Shown: positions 30,423 through 39,667, counted from the stretch's first letter. The stretch: 48,464 nt of DNA from a virus (IMGVR_UViG_3300009081_000018:1-48464); one strand, 5' to 3'. Translations and numbers: made by a program. The notes: a model not told the origin generated them from the sequence alone.

Positions 30423-31341
30423 AGGCGCTCTCAGCGTTGACGATGACGATGGTCGGGGTGTCGTTGCTGGCGAAGGCAATCGACGTGGTCAGGTCAGCCA
30501 TCGACCCGCCGACAGTCTCGGTCACGGTCGCCCGGCAGTCCTGCAGGGTGATCGTGATCGTCTTCGCGCCGGTCGCGGTGTCGGTGAAGGTCAGCACCAG
30601 ATCGCCGGTCGTGTCGGCGGTCTCGGCGATGCGCGGGGCAAAGCTGTCCTTGTCGACGACGATGGTCGCGGTCGCGCGCCGGGGCACGCCGACGGACGGC
30701 TCGGCGCTGGTCAGGGCCCCGACCTGCGGGCGGCGGGTCGCGCCGTTGGTGATGGTCGCCTCGGCGCTCTTGACGGTGCCGATGCTGCTACCGCCCCACG
30801 TCACGACGCACTCATACGCCTCGGCGAAGACCACCGACGGGTAGGACGGGCTGCCGGCGGACCCGTCGGCGGCGGCGCTCATGCCGATGATGTCGACGTT
30901 CCACAGCACCTCGCCGCCGGGGGTGACCGACAGGCTGAGGCTGTTGACCTTGCATCCGGCGTTGAGGATCGACCGGCCGCTGTCTCCGAAGATCTGCTCA
31001 ATCGTGAGCGAGGGCAGGGCCGCGGCCGGGCCGTAGGTGTGGGTGTAGGGGCCGGTGCCGGACGATGAGGCAGCGCCGAGGGCAGCGCGCATCAACAGCC
31101 CGAGGCCGCTGTAGGACGCGGGGATGGTCAGAGCACCGCCGACCTCCACGCTGGCGACGAACTCGTCCTTGACGAACCCGCCGGTTCCGTGCGACAAGCG
31201 GCCGCGAACGTTGCGGGTCCGGGTCGAGGTGAGGGTCGACCCGTTGATCGGCCAAGACTTCGTGCGGCTGACGGCCGTGCCGGGGGTGACCTCGACGCCG
31301 ACCATGACGCCGGAACCGCGAGCGCTGTAAGGGACTGCCAT
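30412..31341 (-). CDS. Major tail tube protein
   Basis: The 309-aa protein starts MAVPYSARGSGVMVGVEVTP with GGAGG upstream. The GxGVMVGVEVTPGTAV opening, LTIPASYSGLGLLMRAAL and TYGPAAALPSLTIEQIF segments and a C-terminal Ig-like part (TGDLVLTFTDTATGAKTIT) fit phage tail-tube proteins, which stack in hexamer rings around the tape measure. It comes right before the chaperones, as expected, and has a normal length. Confidence 0.82.
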   Translation of the reverse strand: MAVPYSARGSGVMVGVEVTPGTAVSRTKSWPINGSTLTSTRTRNVRGRLSHGTGGFVKDEFVASVEVGGALTIPASYSGLGLLMRAALGAASSSGTGPYTHTYGPAAALPSLTIEQIFGDSGRSILNAGCKVNSLSLSVTPGGEVLWNVDIIGMSAAADGSAGSPSYPSVVFAEAYECVVTWGGSSIGTVKSAEATITNGATRRPQVGALTSAEPSVGVPRRATATIVVDKDSFAPRIAETADTTGDLVLTFTDTATGAKTITITLQDCRATVTETVGGSMADLTTSIAFASNDTPTIVIVNAESAYDS

Positions 31342-31371
31342 AGGGGCCTCCGGAGTGTCGGTGGGGGTCTA

Positions 31372-32184
31372 TCAGATCGCGGGGGCGATGCCCCTCAGCT
31401 TGAGGTAGTGCCGCTCTTCGGTCGAGAACCCGCTCCAACCGACGCGGAGGACCGCGAGCCCGTCGCTGGCGTTCTGGACGTTGACGAGAGCGCGCACTGT
31501 GTGGCCGCTTTCGTCGGTGAAGAGGCGCAGGTTCGCGGCGAGCATCCAGTTGGGCGCGCTGGCATGGCCGCCGGTCGTCGCGACGTAGAGCCAATCGACG
31601 TCCTCGAAGACGTCGCTGCCGTTGTAGCTGTAGCCTGCCTGAAAGCGCAGGGACCAGCCAAGGACCGCGTAGATGTGCCGGAACTCGTCGACGCCGACCA
31701 CGGCGGTCTGCGCGGGGGTCGGGGTGTTGCTGCCTGCCGACTGCCCCCACGACGGGCTATCCCAAAGGATCGCGCGGCCGGCGGGCATGATGCGCCCGGC
31801 TTCAGCGTAGGCGCCGACGGTGTTGGCGAAGGGGTTGGCGCTGGGGTCAACGGCAACGGCGGTCGCGGGGCCATAGTACAGGTAGACCGTGCGGACGGCG
31901 CCGGCCGGGGCGGTCGCGGGGACGTCGATCTCGAAGTCGAAGATCCCGATCTTGCTGGCGTAGGTCCACGTCGCGCGTTCGTGGACGATGATGGAGCCCC
32001 CGGCCGTAGCGAAGCGCACGTCGTAGCCGTTGCTTTGGACGGTCGCCCAGAAGTGCGCGAGGTCTGGGCCGATGACCAAGCGCGCCACAACCGCGGCGCC
32101 GCCGGGGGTCGCGCCGGTGGTGTCGCACGTCACAGCGACGCGGAAAGCGTAGTTTGCACCGTTGGACGCAGTGATCCAAGCCAT
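31372..32184 (-). CDS. DUF2341-domain virion protein
   Basis: A 270-aa protein. Residues about 10-105 match the DUF2341 pattern: NYAFRVAVTCDTTG, NGYDVRFATAGG, then a Trp region and TVYLYYGPATAV, where the family ends in a YLYYGN-like strand. The rest is another beta domain (GWSLRFQAGYSYNGSDVFED). DUF2341 is usually seen in surface or adhesion proteins. Here it sits between tail terminator and tail tube, an unusual place, so it may decorate the tail or head-tail joint. It starts in a TAATG overlap. Confidence 0.65.
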   Translation of the reverse strand: MAWITASNGANYAFRVAVTCDTTGATPGGAAVVARLVIGPDLAHFWATVQSNGYDVRFATAGGSIIVHERATWTYASKIGIFDFEIDVPATAPAGAVRTVYLYYGPATAVAVDPSANPFANTVGAYAEAGRIMPAGRAILWDSPSWGQSAGSNTPTPAQTAVVGVDEFRHIYAVLGWSLRFQAGYSYNGSDVFEDVDWLYVATTGGHASAPNWMLAANLRLFTDESGHTVRALVNVQNASDGLAVLRVGWSGFSTEERHYLKLRGIAPAI

Positions 32185-32636
32185 TAGGGCACCGCCTGCC
32201 ACTGCCATCGGACAGTGAGGATCGCAGTTGCACAGCCCACGGGCACGCCGACGTCGGCGGCCGCGGACGGCGCGGTGAGCTCACCCAAGACCACGTCCCG
32301 AACCGTCGCCCCGAGCGTCCGGTCGGTCAGGGTCGCGGCGCGCACGCGCTGCCACAGACCCACGGCGGCGATGTCGCGCGAGAGAGGGGTGTCTGCCGTG
32401 CCCTGCGCCCACATGCGCAGCTCGAAGGTCGTCACGGTCTCGAAGCGCGTCAGGGCCGCAGGGCCGTTCGGCGTCGACGACGTCGTCACCATCCGCCACG
32501 CCACACAGTCACCGGTCACCGGGGGGCGGTCGGTCGCGCCGTAGGTCACGCGCTCCGATGTCAGGCCCGACGCGGTGAGGAGCATCGTCCCCACGGCGGT
32601 CATGACGTCGGTGATGGTGGTATCGCGGTCAGACAC
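32184..32636 (-). CDS. Tail terminator-like protein
   Basis: The 150-aa protein starts at a GTG near the upstream stop; a long in-frame extension upstream is a shadow of the neck gene. It contains DVMTAVGTMLLTASGLTSER, WRMVTTSSTPNGPAALTRFE and RVRAATLTDRTLGATVRDVV, fitting the small alpha/beta tail terminators that cap the tail tube. Position after the gp10-like gene supports this. No catalytic role. Confidence 0.6.
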   Translation of the reverse strand: MSDRDTTITDVMTAVGTMLLTASGLTSERVTYGATDRPPVTGDCVAWRMVTTSSTPNGPAALTRFETVTTFELRMWAQGTADTPLSRDIAAVGLWQRVRAATLTDRTLGATVRDVVLGELTAPSAAADVGVPVGCATAILTVRWQWQAVP

Positions 32637-33216
32637 GCTTGAGCTCGGCGGTGATGTTGCGGGCGAGGACTTTGGGCAGGTCGGCAGCGGCGCGGTCGGC
32701 GGCAGGGCGCAGGAAGGGGCGCGCGCGGATGCTGACCTGCTCCACCAGCTTATACCACAGTTGCCCCGACGGCTTGTGCCGCAGGTAGAGCGCCCCGGAC
32801 TTCGCCTTGAAGACCGTGAACAGGCCCGCGCCGCTTTGCCGCAAGGGCCCGCCGAACCGGTCGACACCGGCGGCAGTGCGTGCAGGTGGCAGGGGGATTC
32901 GCAGGTAGCGACCACGCTTCGGGCGGATGGGGTCTTTGGTGCCGTACTCATGGACCCCGGCGTAGCGCACCGACGCCCCGCCGTTGACGCGGCCTCCGGC
33001 GCTGATGACTGCCTCGGGGCCTTCGGGGGTGTCCCGCACGGTCCCGGCGATGGAGCGGCGCAGGTGCCCGGTGCGGACGTTCAGGACCGTCGCAGCGTTG
33101 CCCTTCGCGTAGCCCTCGCCGCGCAGGGCTACTTCAACCATCGTCCGCTGGACTGCCGCGCGGAAGCCGCCAGCGCCCATGCGCTTCAGCATCGCAGCGG
33201 CCTCGGCGGGGGTCAC
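32629..33216 (-). CDS. HK97 gp10-like head-tail joining protein
   Basis: A 195-aa protein with the family pattern NVRTGHLRRSIAGTV near residues 46-60 and VRYAGVHEYGTKDPI near 83-97. It ends in a basic amphipathic helix (RAAADLPKVLARNITAEL). Members of this family help join the tail to the filled head. The GTG start lies one base after the upstream stop. Slightly longer than usual because of a C-terminal extension. Confidence 0.75.
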   Translation of the reverse strand: MTPAEAAAMLKRMGAGGFRAAVQRTMVEVALRGEGYAKGNAATVLNVRTGHLRRSIAGTVRDTPEGPEAVISAGGRVNGGASVRYAGVHEYGTKDPIRPKRGRYLRIPLPPARTAAGVDRFGGPLRQSGAGLFTVFKAKSGALYLRHKPSGQLWYKLVEQVSIRARPFLRPAADRAAADLPKVLARNITAELKRV

Positions 33217-33217
33217 G

Positions 33218-33814
33218 TCAGACCACCGGAACGACGTAGCGGGCGATCATCTGGCGCACAGCGTCCGGCATCGTCTCGGGGCGCAGGGACGTGGAGATGC
33301 CCGCCTCGCTGACAGAGGTCCGGCCTTGGCCGTGCCGCAGGTCGAAGAGATGCCGGGTCAGGACCGCGACGGCGTGCGCAAGGTCATCGGGCAGGGTCGC
33401 CCATCCCGCGGTCACGACTGCGCGCACAGAGCGGCGGGTCAGCGGCAGGGGCGGGTATGCCGGGTCGATCTCGATCATCGACGTCCGGGCGTCGAGGGTG
33501 TAGCCGGCGCTGTCCCGCAGCGTCGAGGCATCCCAGACCCGCGAGGTGGAGACGTGCAAGGACGTGACGGCGGTGATGTTGGGAACGCGCACCAGCAGCG
33601 TGTAACCGTCCTCGGACACAACCACTTCGGGCTCGATCAGCGTGTAGGTCGTGGACCCGAGCGTCGGCGCGCCGTTATCCGGCATGGCGGCGCAGACCGC
33701 CGCGGCGATCATCGCGTCAGCCACGTCGATCAGCGTCTCGATCTTGGTGTCTTCGGCCGTCCCGGTCAGGCCGGGGATCTGCAGGCGCGCAGCGGCGGCG
33801 GTGATCACAGGCAC
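33218..33814 (-). CDS. Head-tail connector (gp6-like adaptor)
   Basis: A 198-aa protein starting at GTG. The N-terminal helical pair (IPGLTGTAEDTKIETLIDVA, DAMIAAAVCAAM) and a central beta part (VVSEDGYTLLVRVPNITAVT) followed by terminal helices (LAHAVAVLTRHLFDLRHGQG) match adaptors that plug the portal ring. Position two genes before the tail terminator is typical. Confidence 0.7.
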   Translation of the reverse strand: MPVITAAAARLQIPGLTGTAEDTKIETLIDVADAMIAAAVCAAMPDNGAPTLGSTTYTLIEPEVVVSEDGYTLLVRVPNITAVTSLHVSTSRVWDASTLRDSAGYTLDARTSMIEIDPAYPPLPLTRRSVRAVVTAGWATLPDDLAHAVAVLTRHLFDLRHGQGRTSVSEAGISTSLRPETMPDAVRQMIARYVVPVV

Positions 33815-34080
33815 GGCAGCACCCCATACGGGTCAGTCGGTTCGGCAGGGCCGTCCGGGGTGTCGGGGTCGCCCGGGGAGCGCTGGGGGCCCGGGGCGGT
33901 GACCAGCCTGCGCGTGAGGTACGCGGGGCCGGCCGGGGCGCGGCCTACGGCTGCGTAGGCGCGCGGGAGGGGGTGGCCGGGCGCCGGGCTGCCTGCGACC
34001 GCGGGGGCGGCTGCAGGGGCCTCAGCGCCCGGCAGGGCGGCCCCCGCCGGCGTGGGGGCGTCGGCGGGGGTGCGGGGCAT
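33805..34080 (-). CDS. Pro/Ala-rich hypothetical protein
   Basis: A 91-aa low-complexity protein (TPADAPTPAGAALPGAEAPA), probably disordered, with a short basic stretch (YLTRRLVTAPGPQRS). It starts in a TGATG overlap and ends overlapping the connector start by 10 bases, which supports translation. It may be a small head or joint protein, or a frame kept by overlap only. Confidence 0.5.
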   Translation of the reverse strand: MPRTPADAPTPAGAALPGAEAPAAAPAVAGSPAPGHPLPRAYAAVGRAPAGPAYLTRRLVTAPGPQRSPGDPDTPDGPAEPTDPYGVLPCL

Positions 34081-34490
34081 CAGACGCGGACCTCGTCAAC
34101 GTAGAGCGAGTAGCGGCCGTAGATGGCCACGCCCGACGAGGTGACGGCCTTGTTCAGCTTGATCGCGGCGCCCGGGGCGATCTCCATCGCGGTGCCGACC
34201 GCGGCCGCCGCGAAGGTCAGGGCAATCGGCGTGGTCGCGGCGAGGTCGCCGGTGCCGCCGCTGCCGCTGGTCTGCGTGGTGAACGTGTGCAGCGTGGTGG
34301 CGCCGTTGGCCAGCGTGATCGTCGCGAAGTTGGTGTCGTTCGCGGTGACGGCGGCCTGCGGGGTGAAGTATCCGCTGATGATGCGGAGACGGCAGGGGAG
34401 GGGGTTGGTGAAGACGTCGCCGGCGGCGGTCCCGGCGGCGATGCCGGCGGCGAGGATCAAGTCCACCTGCCGGATCGAAGGGGTCGACAT
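34080..34490 (-). CDS. Probable head decoration or minor head protein
   Basis: A 136-aa beta-rich protein directly after the major capsid gene, with AGAGGTGA before the ATG. It has ITLANGATTLHTFTTQTSG and LTFAAAAVGTAMEIAPGAAI. Such small beta proteins next to the capsid gene are often decoration or stabilising proteins. No specific family recognised. Confidence 0.55.
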   Translation of the reverse strand: MSTPSIRQVDLILAAGIAAGTAAGDVFTNPLPCRLRIISGYFTPQAAVTANDTNFATITLANGATTLHTFTTQTSGSGGTGDLAATTPIALTFAAAAVGTAMEIAPGAAIKLNKAVTSSGVAIYGRYSLYVDEVRV

Positions 34491-34521
34491 GGGGTCACCT
34501 CTGTGTGGTTGGGGCGGTGGA

Positions 34522-36135
34522 TCAGGAGGCGTTGTAGCCGTACACCACGTTCACGGTCGATGTGGCGCTGAGGGCCGACAGGTGGTCGGGGCTCTCGAAG
34601 GCGTAGCGCCCGGAGGCCACGAGGATGCCGGTGTTGGTCAGGATGTTGGTGTCGGTCTCAAGCCGCAGGCCCTGGCGGGTGCCGAGGATGTAGCGGTCAA
34701 GGTCGACCATCACCACGCCGCCCTTTGTGTTGTTCCCGGCGGTGGCGCTGTGCAGGCCGTCGGTGTGGAAGGCGCCGGTCTCGGAGCCGGTGCGGCCGAG
34801 GGGCCACGCGCGGATGACCGGCTTGCCACCGACGGCGCCGACCTGACCGGTCAGGATCGTGGCTTGCGGGCCGAACTTCTCCAGGGTCGCGATCTGGTCC
34901 ATCACGCTGAACTGGGCCAGAATGTCCTGGAACGACGCGAAGATCGCGACGCGGCCGTTGTTCTGCCCGACGCCGCCGCTCATCTTGGCCTGCATGGCCT
35001 GGATCTTCGCGAAGGTGTAGGTCGACGCGAGGTCGTACTTGGCCGTCGCGCCGATGTCCATCGCCCGAGCGCGGAGACCCAGGAAGGACCGACGGTGGTC
35101 GAGGCTGCCGCCGACCGCGCTGCCGCCCGACGGGCTGCCGACCGGGAAGACGCCCTCGGGCGCCCAGGCGGTGAGGCTGTCCTGATGGGCGGTGTTGGTG
35201 TCGCCGTTGATGATGCCGTCGAAGAGGCCCAGAGCCATCGCCTCGGCGACCTGCGCGCGGGTCTCGGGCAGGAAGGCGATGATGCTGTCCATGTCGGCGT
35301 TGCGGTCGTAGATCACGGCGCAGGCCATGTCCTTGACGCCGTAGGACAGCTTGCCGGTCGCCATCGCCGAGTTGATGAACTCGGCGGCGGCGCTGCCGGA
35401 CGCCGCACCCTGCAGGTAGGGGCGGGGGCGCGCGGTGCTCACCGGCGAGACCATGTTCTTGTCCGTGAGCGTCTTCTGGATGAAGAGACCCACCGGGCTG
35501 TCCATGATCGCGGCGGAGGCCACGCGCAGCATCTCGGGCGACATTACCTCGGAGGGGATGAAGTCGGAGCCGTTGCCGGCGCTGACGCCGAAGACGCGGT
35601 TGATCACGGCCATGCCGTCGTTCGCGAGGCCCATGCGCTTGATGCGGTCGGCCATGCGGGCGAGAGCCTCGGGGGCGTGCTCGCGGGCGTCGCGGAGGAT
35701 CTGCGCGCTCGACGCGCGGGAGGTCGAGACACCGCGCAGGGCAAGGCGGATCTGGATCGCGTCCCACAGATCCTTGACCTCGCGGTGGGCATCACCGTAG
35801 GTCTTCGCACTGGTCAGCAAACCGTCGACGTGCTCGCGGTGGATCTGCCCGTCGAAGCTGTACTGCCGCACGGTGGGCAGAAGCTGCAGCTCGGCATCGC
35901 GACCGAACTCGCGGACGAGGTTGCCGGCGGGGCCATCGTAGGGCGCGGGGGTGTTGGCGATCTCGCGGACCTTCAGGCGGGCGATCTCGGCGTCGAGCTT
36001 GGCGACGTCGGCGGCCTGCCGCTCTTGGGTGAGCTTGACGTCGTTGACGTTGCGCTCGATGTCCGCCTTGGCGGTGTTGATGGCCTTGCCGACGAGGACG
36101 TCGACCTGGGCCTGGAGGGTGCTACTGTCGGCCAT
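34522..36135 (-). CDS. Major capsid protein, HK97 fold
   Basis: The 537-aa protein starts at the ATG with AAAGGAGG upstream; an in-frame Pro/Ser-rich upstream reading is rejected. Residues 1-60 form a coiled coil (AKADIERNVNDVKLTQER), the delta/scaffold domain removed by the protease in HK97-type heads. The capsid domain shows FIQKTLTDKNMVSPVSTA and AWPLGRTGSETGAFHTDG, then a C-terminal IEV-like strand DLDRYILGTRQGLRLE typical of the HK97 fold. It lies between protease and decoration genes. Longer than many MCPs, so an insertion domain is possible around residues 100-180. Confidence 0.88.
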   Translation of the reverse strand: MADSSTLQAQVDVLVGKAINTAKADIERNVNDVKLTQERQAADVAKLDAEIARLKVREIANTPAPYDGPAGNLVREFGRDAELQLLPTVRQYSFDGQIHREHVDGLLTSAKTYGDAHREVKDLWDAIQIRLALRGVSTSRASSAQILRDAREHAPEALARMADRIKRMGLANDGMAVINRVFGVSAGNGSDFIPSEVMSPEMLRVASAAIMDSPVGLFIQKTLTDKNMVSPVSTARPRPYLQGAASGSAAAEFINSAMATGKLSYGVKDMACAVIYDRNADMDSIIAFLPETRAQVAEAMALGLFDGIINGDTNTAHQDSLTAWAPEGVFPVGSPSGGSAVGGSLDHRRSFLGLRARAMDIGATAKYDLASTYTFAKIQAMQAKMSGGVGQNNGRVAIFASFQDILAQFSVMDQIATLEKFGPQATILTGQVGAVGGKPVIRAWPLGRTGSETGAFHTDGLHSATAGNNTKGGVVMVDLDRYILGTRQGLRLETDTNILTNTGILVASGRYAFESPDHLSALSATSTVNVVYGYNAS

Positions 36136-36190
36136 CGTGGCCTCCTTTGGGTGGATGACCGGGAGGGCCGCCCGGCGCGGAGGGAAGGGG

Positions 36191-36961
36191 TCAGACGGAG
36201 GAGGTGGAGACGGGGAAGAGCTTGGCGAGGGCGCGCTCGATGAGGTCCAGCGCATCGGCGTCGGCATCGGCCGGCGCGACCTCCGCCTCGGTGACGTGTG
36301 CGGGGGTCTCTACGGACACGTCGGCCGGGGCGGGGGTCTCGGCGTCGGCGGCGCTGCGCTGCGCGATTGCGTCGGGGTGCATCGGGGTGCCGACGATGGA
36401 GCATTCCATGAGGCGGGGCGCTTCATAGACGTAGCCGCGCTGTGCCCAGCGGGGGTCGTCGGTGGGGTACTTGCTGCGGTCAGTCATCTTGCCGGGGATG
36501 AAGCCGACGCTGCAGGCGTTCAAGACGCCTTCGGCAAGCTGCCGGGCGACTGCGCGGCTGGTCTCGGTGGCGTCGGACGGGACGAAGGCGCCGGTCAGGG
36601 CACGCACGCCGGGGGCGATGTCGGTCACCGACAGGTCGACCCACTTGCCGATGGGGAGGCTCCAACTGTTGTGATTGAAGAAGGCGACGGGGTTTTGGCT
36701 GAACCGCGACAGATCCCAATCCTGCATGACGAGGTCGTGGGCCTCATCGGGCGTGCTCATGGACATCACGAAGCGGTAGCGCGGGGGCTCGCCGTCGTTG
36801 GTGTCCGGCTTCTCGCCGTCCATCGGCAGGGCGCGCAGCATGACCGACCGGAAGAGCGGCGCCGGCTCGATCTCGCCGGGCTGCAGGCCACCGGCCGCGC
36901 GGCGCTCCACGAAGGCGCGGCGCACGCTTGCAGGGGTAGCGATGACCGGGGCGCAGAGCAT
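36191..36961 (-). CDS. Prohead protease (S78 family)
   Basis: A 256-aa serine protease that trims the capsid and itself during head maturation. Motifs: NPVAFFNHNSWSLPIGKW near residues 90-107 with the catalytic His region, LNACSVGFIPGK with the Ser, and RLMECSIVGTPMHPDA with the final acidic-turn region. The ATG at 36961 has AAGGA some 13 bases away; a GTG upstream would lengthen it by 11 residues. The C-terminus is acidic Ala/Pro sequence. Confidence 0.88.
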   Translation of the reverse strand: MLCAPVIATPASVRRAFVERRAAGGLQPGEIEPAPLFRSVMLRALPMDGEKPDTNDGEPPRYRFVMSMSTPDEAHDLVMQDWDLSRFSQNPVAFFNHNSWSLPIGKWVDLSVTDIAPGVRALTGAFVPSDATETSRAVARQLAEGVLNACSVGFIPGKMTDRSKYPTDDPRWAQRGYVYEAPRLMECSIVGTPMHPDAIAQRSAADAETPAPADVSVETPAHVTEAEVAPADADADALDLIERALAKLFPVSTSSV

Positions 36962-36965
36962 GGGG

Positions 36966-38189
36966 TCAGTCCTTGAAGACAGGCCGGGTCGCACACCGGC
37001 AGTTGATGTCTTGACGGGCGATGCCGAAGCCGCCGGGGGACGGAGCGGTGGCCCCTACGTCTTGCCCCGACGGTATCACGAACATACCCCCGGGCGCAAC
37101 ACGTTGCCCATGACAGCGGCGATGGGAGCGGTCCGGTTCGACAGGGAGCGGCGCGCGGACCCATTCAACCTCGAAGTCGACGCCGATGTTGGCTGCTTGC
37201 CCATAGGCCAAGTCGGTCCCGGCCTGCAGGGCGCGGTTGGTCTCGGTCCGGGCGATGGTCAGGGCGCGGGCCGCGGAGAAGGCTTGCGACGACCGGACGC
37301 GCTCTTGGATGTCGCCGATGGACTCGCCGGCGGTGATGCCTGCGATGACCTCGGCCTCGATCTGCCGCTTGGTCGTCTCGTTGACCCTGGTCACCTGCTC
37401 AGCCAACAAGCCGGGCGTCGGGGTCAGGGTCGGTTCCCAAGCGATGCCCCGGCCATTCGGTGCGGTCAGCCATGCCCGGAACAGACCCCAGCCCACTTGC
37501 ACGGTCGCGCCGATGACGCTGGTCACAGCCTCGGCGATGGTCAGAGCCTCGGCTGCGACGGAGAACAGCGCGGCGACGTCATCGGCGATGAGCACCCGGC
37601 GCACCGGGGCGGTCCCGGTAGGCGTCAATAGGCCGGCGCGTACACCCCGGGCAGCGTCAATAGCCCCGAGCCGTGCGATCAGGCGGTCGCGCTGGGCACG
37701 GAGCGCCCCGGACCATGCGCGGAGGACAGCGCGCTCTTGGGTGCGGCGGGCCTTGCCCACGATGCGGCGCGACCGGGCCACCGTCAGGCGCGGGGGCTTG
37801 CCTGCGGCGCGGGTAACCGGAGCGCGGCGGGCTGCGCGGCGCTTCGGCTTGCGCGCAGCCATGATCGCGTCGCGGCGCACGCGCGCCCAGCGCCGGCCGG
37901 CGTCTCCGCCCCAGAGCAGCCAAGCGATCCACTGCGCGGACGGGTCGGAGCGGTCTTCCCAGCCCGCGGCGGTCTGCTGCGCGCCGTGTCTGGCGAAGAA
38001 GGAGTGCATCCGCAGGATGGTTCGGTCGCTGAGGTTCGCGCGGTTGGCGATGTCCCTGGCGCGTGCGACACCGACGGCAGTCCCGCCCCGGCCGTGCTCT
38101 TCGCGGAGGCGCAGGCCGAGGCGCGCGTTGGAAGCCATCCCCGCGGTCGGCTTGCGGTCGATACCGGCGATGTCGCGGTCGACCTTCAC
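36966..38189 (-). CDS. MuF-like minor head protein with an extra N-terminal domain
   Basis: A 407-aa protein starting at GTG in a GTGA overlap with the portal gene. The C-terminal half matches the Mu F/SPP1 gp7 group: SAARALTIARTETNRALQAG (around residue 305-325), then DINCRC at the end. The N-terminal 100 residues hold a separate conserved phage module with GRGGTAVGVARARDIANR and WIAWLLWGGDAGRRWA, usually found in other phage proteins. Basic linkers separate the parts. It is probably a minor head protein injected or placed near the portal. Confidence 0.78.
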   Translation of the reverse strand: MKVDRDIAGIDRKPTAGMASNARLGLRLREEHGRGGTAVGVARARDIANRANLSDRTILRMHSFFARHGAQQTAAGWEDRSDPSAQWIAWLLWGGDAGRRWARVRRDAIMAARKPKRRAARRAPVTRAAGKPPRLTVARSRRIVGKARRTQERAVLRAWSGALRAQRDRLIARLGAIDAARGVRAGLLTPTGTAPVRRVLIADDVAALFSVAAEALTIAEAVTSVIGATVQVGWGLFRAWLTAPNGRGIAWEPTLTPTPGLLAEQVTRVNETTKRQIEAEVIAGITAGESIGDIQERVRSSQAFSAARALTIARTETNRALQAGTDLAYGQAANIGVDFEVEWVRAPLPVEPDRSHRRCHGQRVAPGGMFVIPSGQDVGATAPSPGGFGIARQDINCRCATRPVFKD

Positions 38190-39661
38190 CCGTCGCCCCG
38201 GGCCGCAAGGGCCTCGGCGGCAGCGGTCAGGGCGGCGATGGCCTCGGCGCGCTCGTCGTCGGTAGCGTCGGGGTTGGCGAGCACGTCGGCGGCATCGGAC
38301 AGCGACGATGCAAGGTCGGCGTCTTCGGTGGCGAGGTCTTCATCTTCGTCGAGGTCGTCGTCTTCATCGTCGGGGGAGTCGTCGGCAGGCGCAGGCGCGG
38401 GGGTCTGCCCGGCGGGGGCTGCCGGGGCGGCGGGGGCGGTGAAGGCTCCCTCGGGCACGTCGTCCCAGCCCTCGTAGGCGTAGGCGACGGCCGGGTCCAT
38501 CCCATTCGCGATGTGGGCGCCGATGCGTGCGAGGATGTCGGAGTCGGCGGCCTGCAGGGGCCCCACGCCGCTGAAGTCATGCTCGACGGTGATGCTGTCG
38601 TCGCGGTCGATCCGGCGGGCCAGCATCGTCATCGCTTCGTCCAGTGGTGCGATCTTGCCCTTCAGGTCCGTCCAGTACGACGTGAGCTGCGCGCCGGCGG
38701 TCGCGAAGATGTTCGCGGCATCGACGCCCAAGCGCACGGGCGGCACGCCAAAGACGGCGAGGATGAGGTCACGGGTCCAGCGTCGCTGGTTCGGCCCGTC
38801 CATGTCCTTCGGCGCCCAGTCCAGCGTGTCGAGCTCGGCGCCGGCTGTGCCGAGGACCGCGACCCCGCCGTCGGCGTCGCTGAACAGGCGCCCGATCTGC
38901 GTCTTGATGACGGCGATCTGCGCGGCAGTCCATCCCTGCCCGACGTCCTTGGATGCCGGGCGGTAGATGGCGGCGGGGCGCCCTGACCGAGCCTTGCGCG
39001 CGGTGCCGGCGGCGAGGGCCTGATCAGCGGTCAGGTCGCTGTGGAGTACCTGCGTTGCACCGACGCCGGCGAGGGCCTCAGGGCCGTCCAACACGCCCAG
39101 CGTCAGGACGGACAGCACCGCTTCGGGCGGGTAGGTCTGCATCTTGTCGCTGCCGATCTCGTAGCCCAAGGGCGTGCCGTCGGCGGCGGGGATGACCTTC
39201 ACGCGCTCGGGGTGGGCCCACCGCACGCCGATGGGGGCGCCGTTCAGGTTACTGTAGAGCAGGACCGATGTGCTGCGCCCGGCCAGAAGCATGTCCCGCA
39301 CAGTCGCCTCGCGCCATGTCCGCGACGACGGGTGCCCGCTGTTGGCGACGGCCTTGGGCAGCCAGTGGCCCTCGACGACTTCGCCCCGGCGCTTGACGAC
39401 GATGGGGAGCGCGGCGAGGTCGCCGGCAATCGCCCGGACGCAGGCGTACACCCAAGGGTTGAGGTACGCGCTGAGCGCGATGGTGGGGCTGTACAGGCCC
39501 TCGGTCGGCGCGGCCGCGGCGTAGTCTCCGCCAGCGATGAACTCGCGCGGCTTCTCGACTGGGTTGACCAGCCCGAGCGCACGGGCAACCGACAGGTAGG
39601 CGCGGCCCCAGACGGACGTGGGGGCGACGGCAAGGGGCGCTGTGTCGGTCGGGGTGGCCAT
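38186..39661 (-). CDS. Portal protein, HK97 type
   Basis: A 491-aa portal ring subunit. LNPWVYACVRAIAGDLAALP (about residues 67-86) and WTRDLILAVFGVPPVRLGV match HK97 portals. The C-terminal 100 residues are acidic and disordered (DDSPDDEDDDLDEDEDLA), perhaps a scaffolding-like tail. The ATG at 39661 lacks a good ribosome site; a promoter placed so that its start point falls on this ATG suggests a leaderless transcript. An in-frame upstream TTG would lie inside that promoter. Confidence 0.9.
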   Translation of the reverse strand: MATPTDTAPLAVAPTSVWGRAYLSVARALGLVNPVEKPREFIAGGDYAAAAPTEGLYSPTIALSAYLNPWVYACVRAIAGDLAALPIVVKRRGEVVEGHWLPKAVANSGHPSSRTWREATVRDMLLAGRSTSVLLYSNLNGAPIGVRWAHPERVKVIPAADGTPLGYEIGSDKMQTYPPEAVLSVLTLGVLDGPEALAGVGATQVLHSDLTADQALAAGTARKARSGRPAAIYRPASKDVGQGWTAAQIAVIKTQIGRLFSDADGGVAVLGTAGAELDTLDWAPKDMDGPNQRRWTRDLILAVFGVPPVRLGVDAANIFATAGAQLTSYWTDLKGKIAPLDEAMTMLARRIDRDDSITVEHDFSGVGPLQAADSDILARIGAHIANGMDPAVAYAYEGWDDVPEGAFTAPAAPAAPAGQTPAPAPADDSPDDEDDDLDEDEDLATEDADLASSLSDAADVLANPDATDDERAEAIAALTAAAEALAARGDG

Positions 39662-39667
39662 GCCGCG

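Noticed and set aside
36136-36190. Hairpin between protease and capsid genes as a terminator
   Set aside because: Only a 5-bp CCGGG/CCCGG stem without a T-run; too weak in this composition.
34123-36243. A 706-codon plus-strand frame opposite the capsid gene
   Set aside because: Antisense shadow of the major capsid gene; low-complexity translation without motifs.
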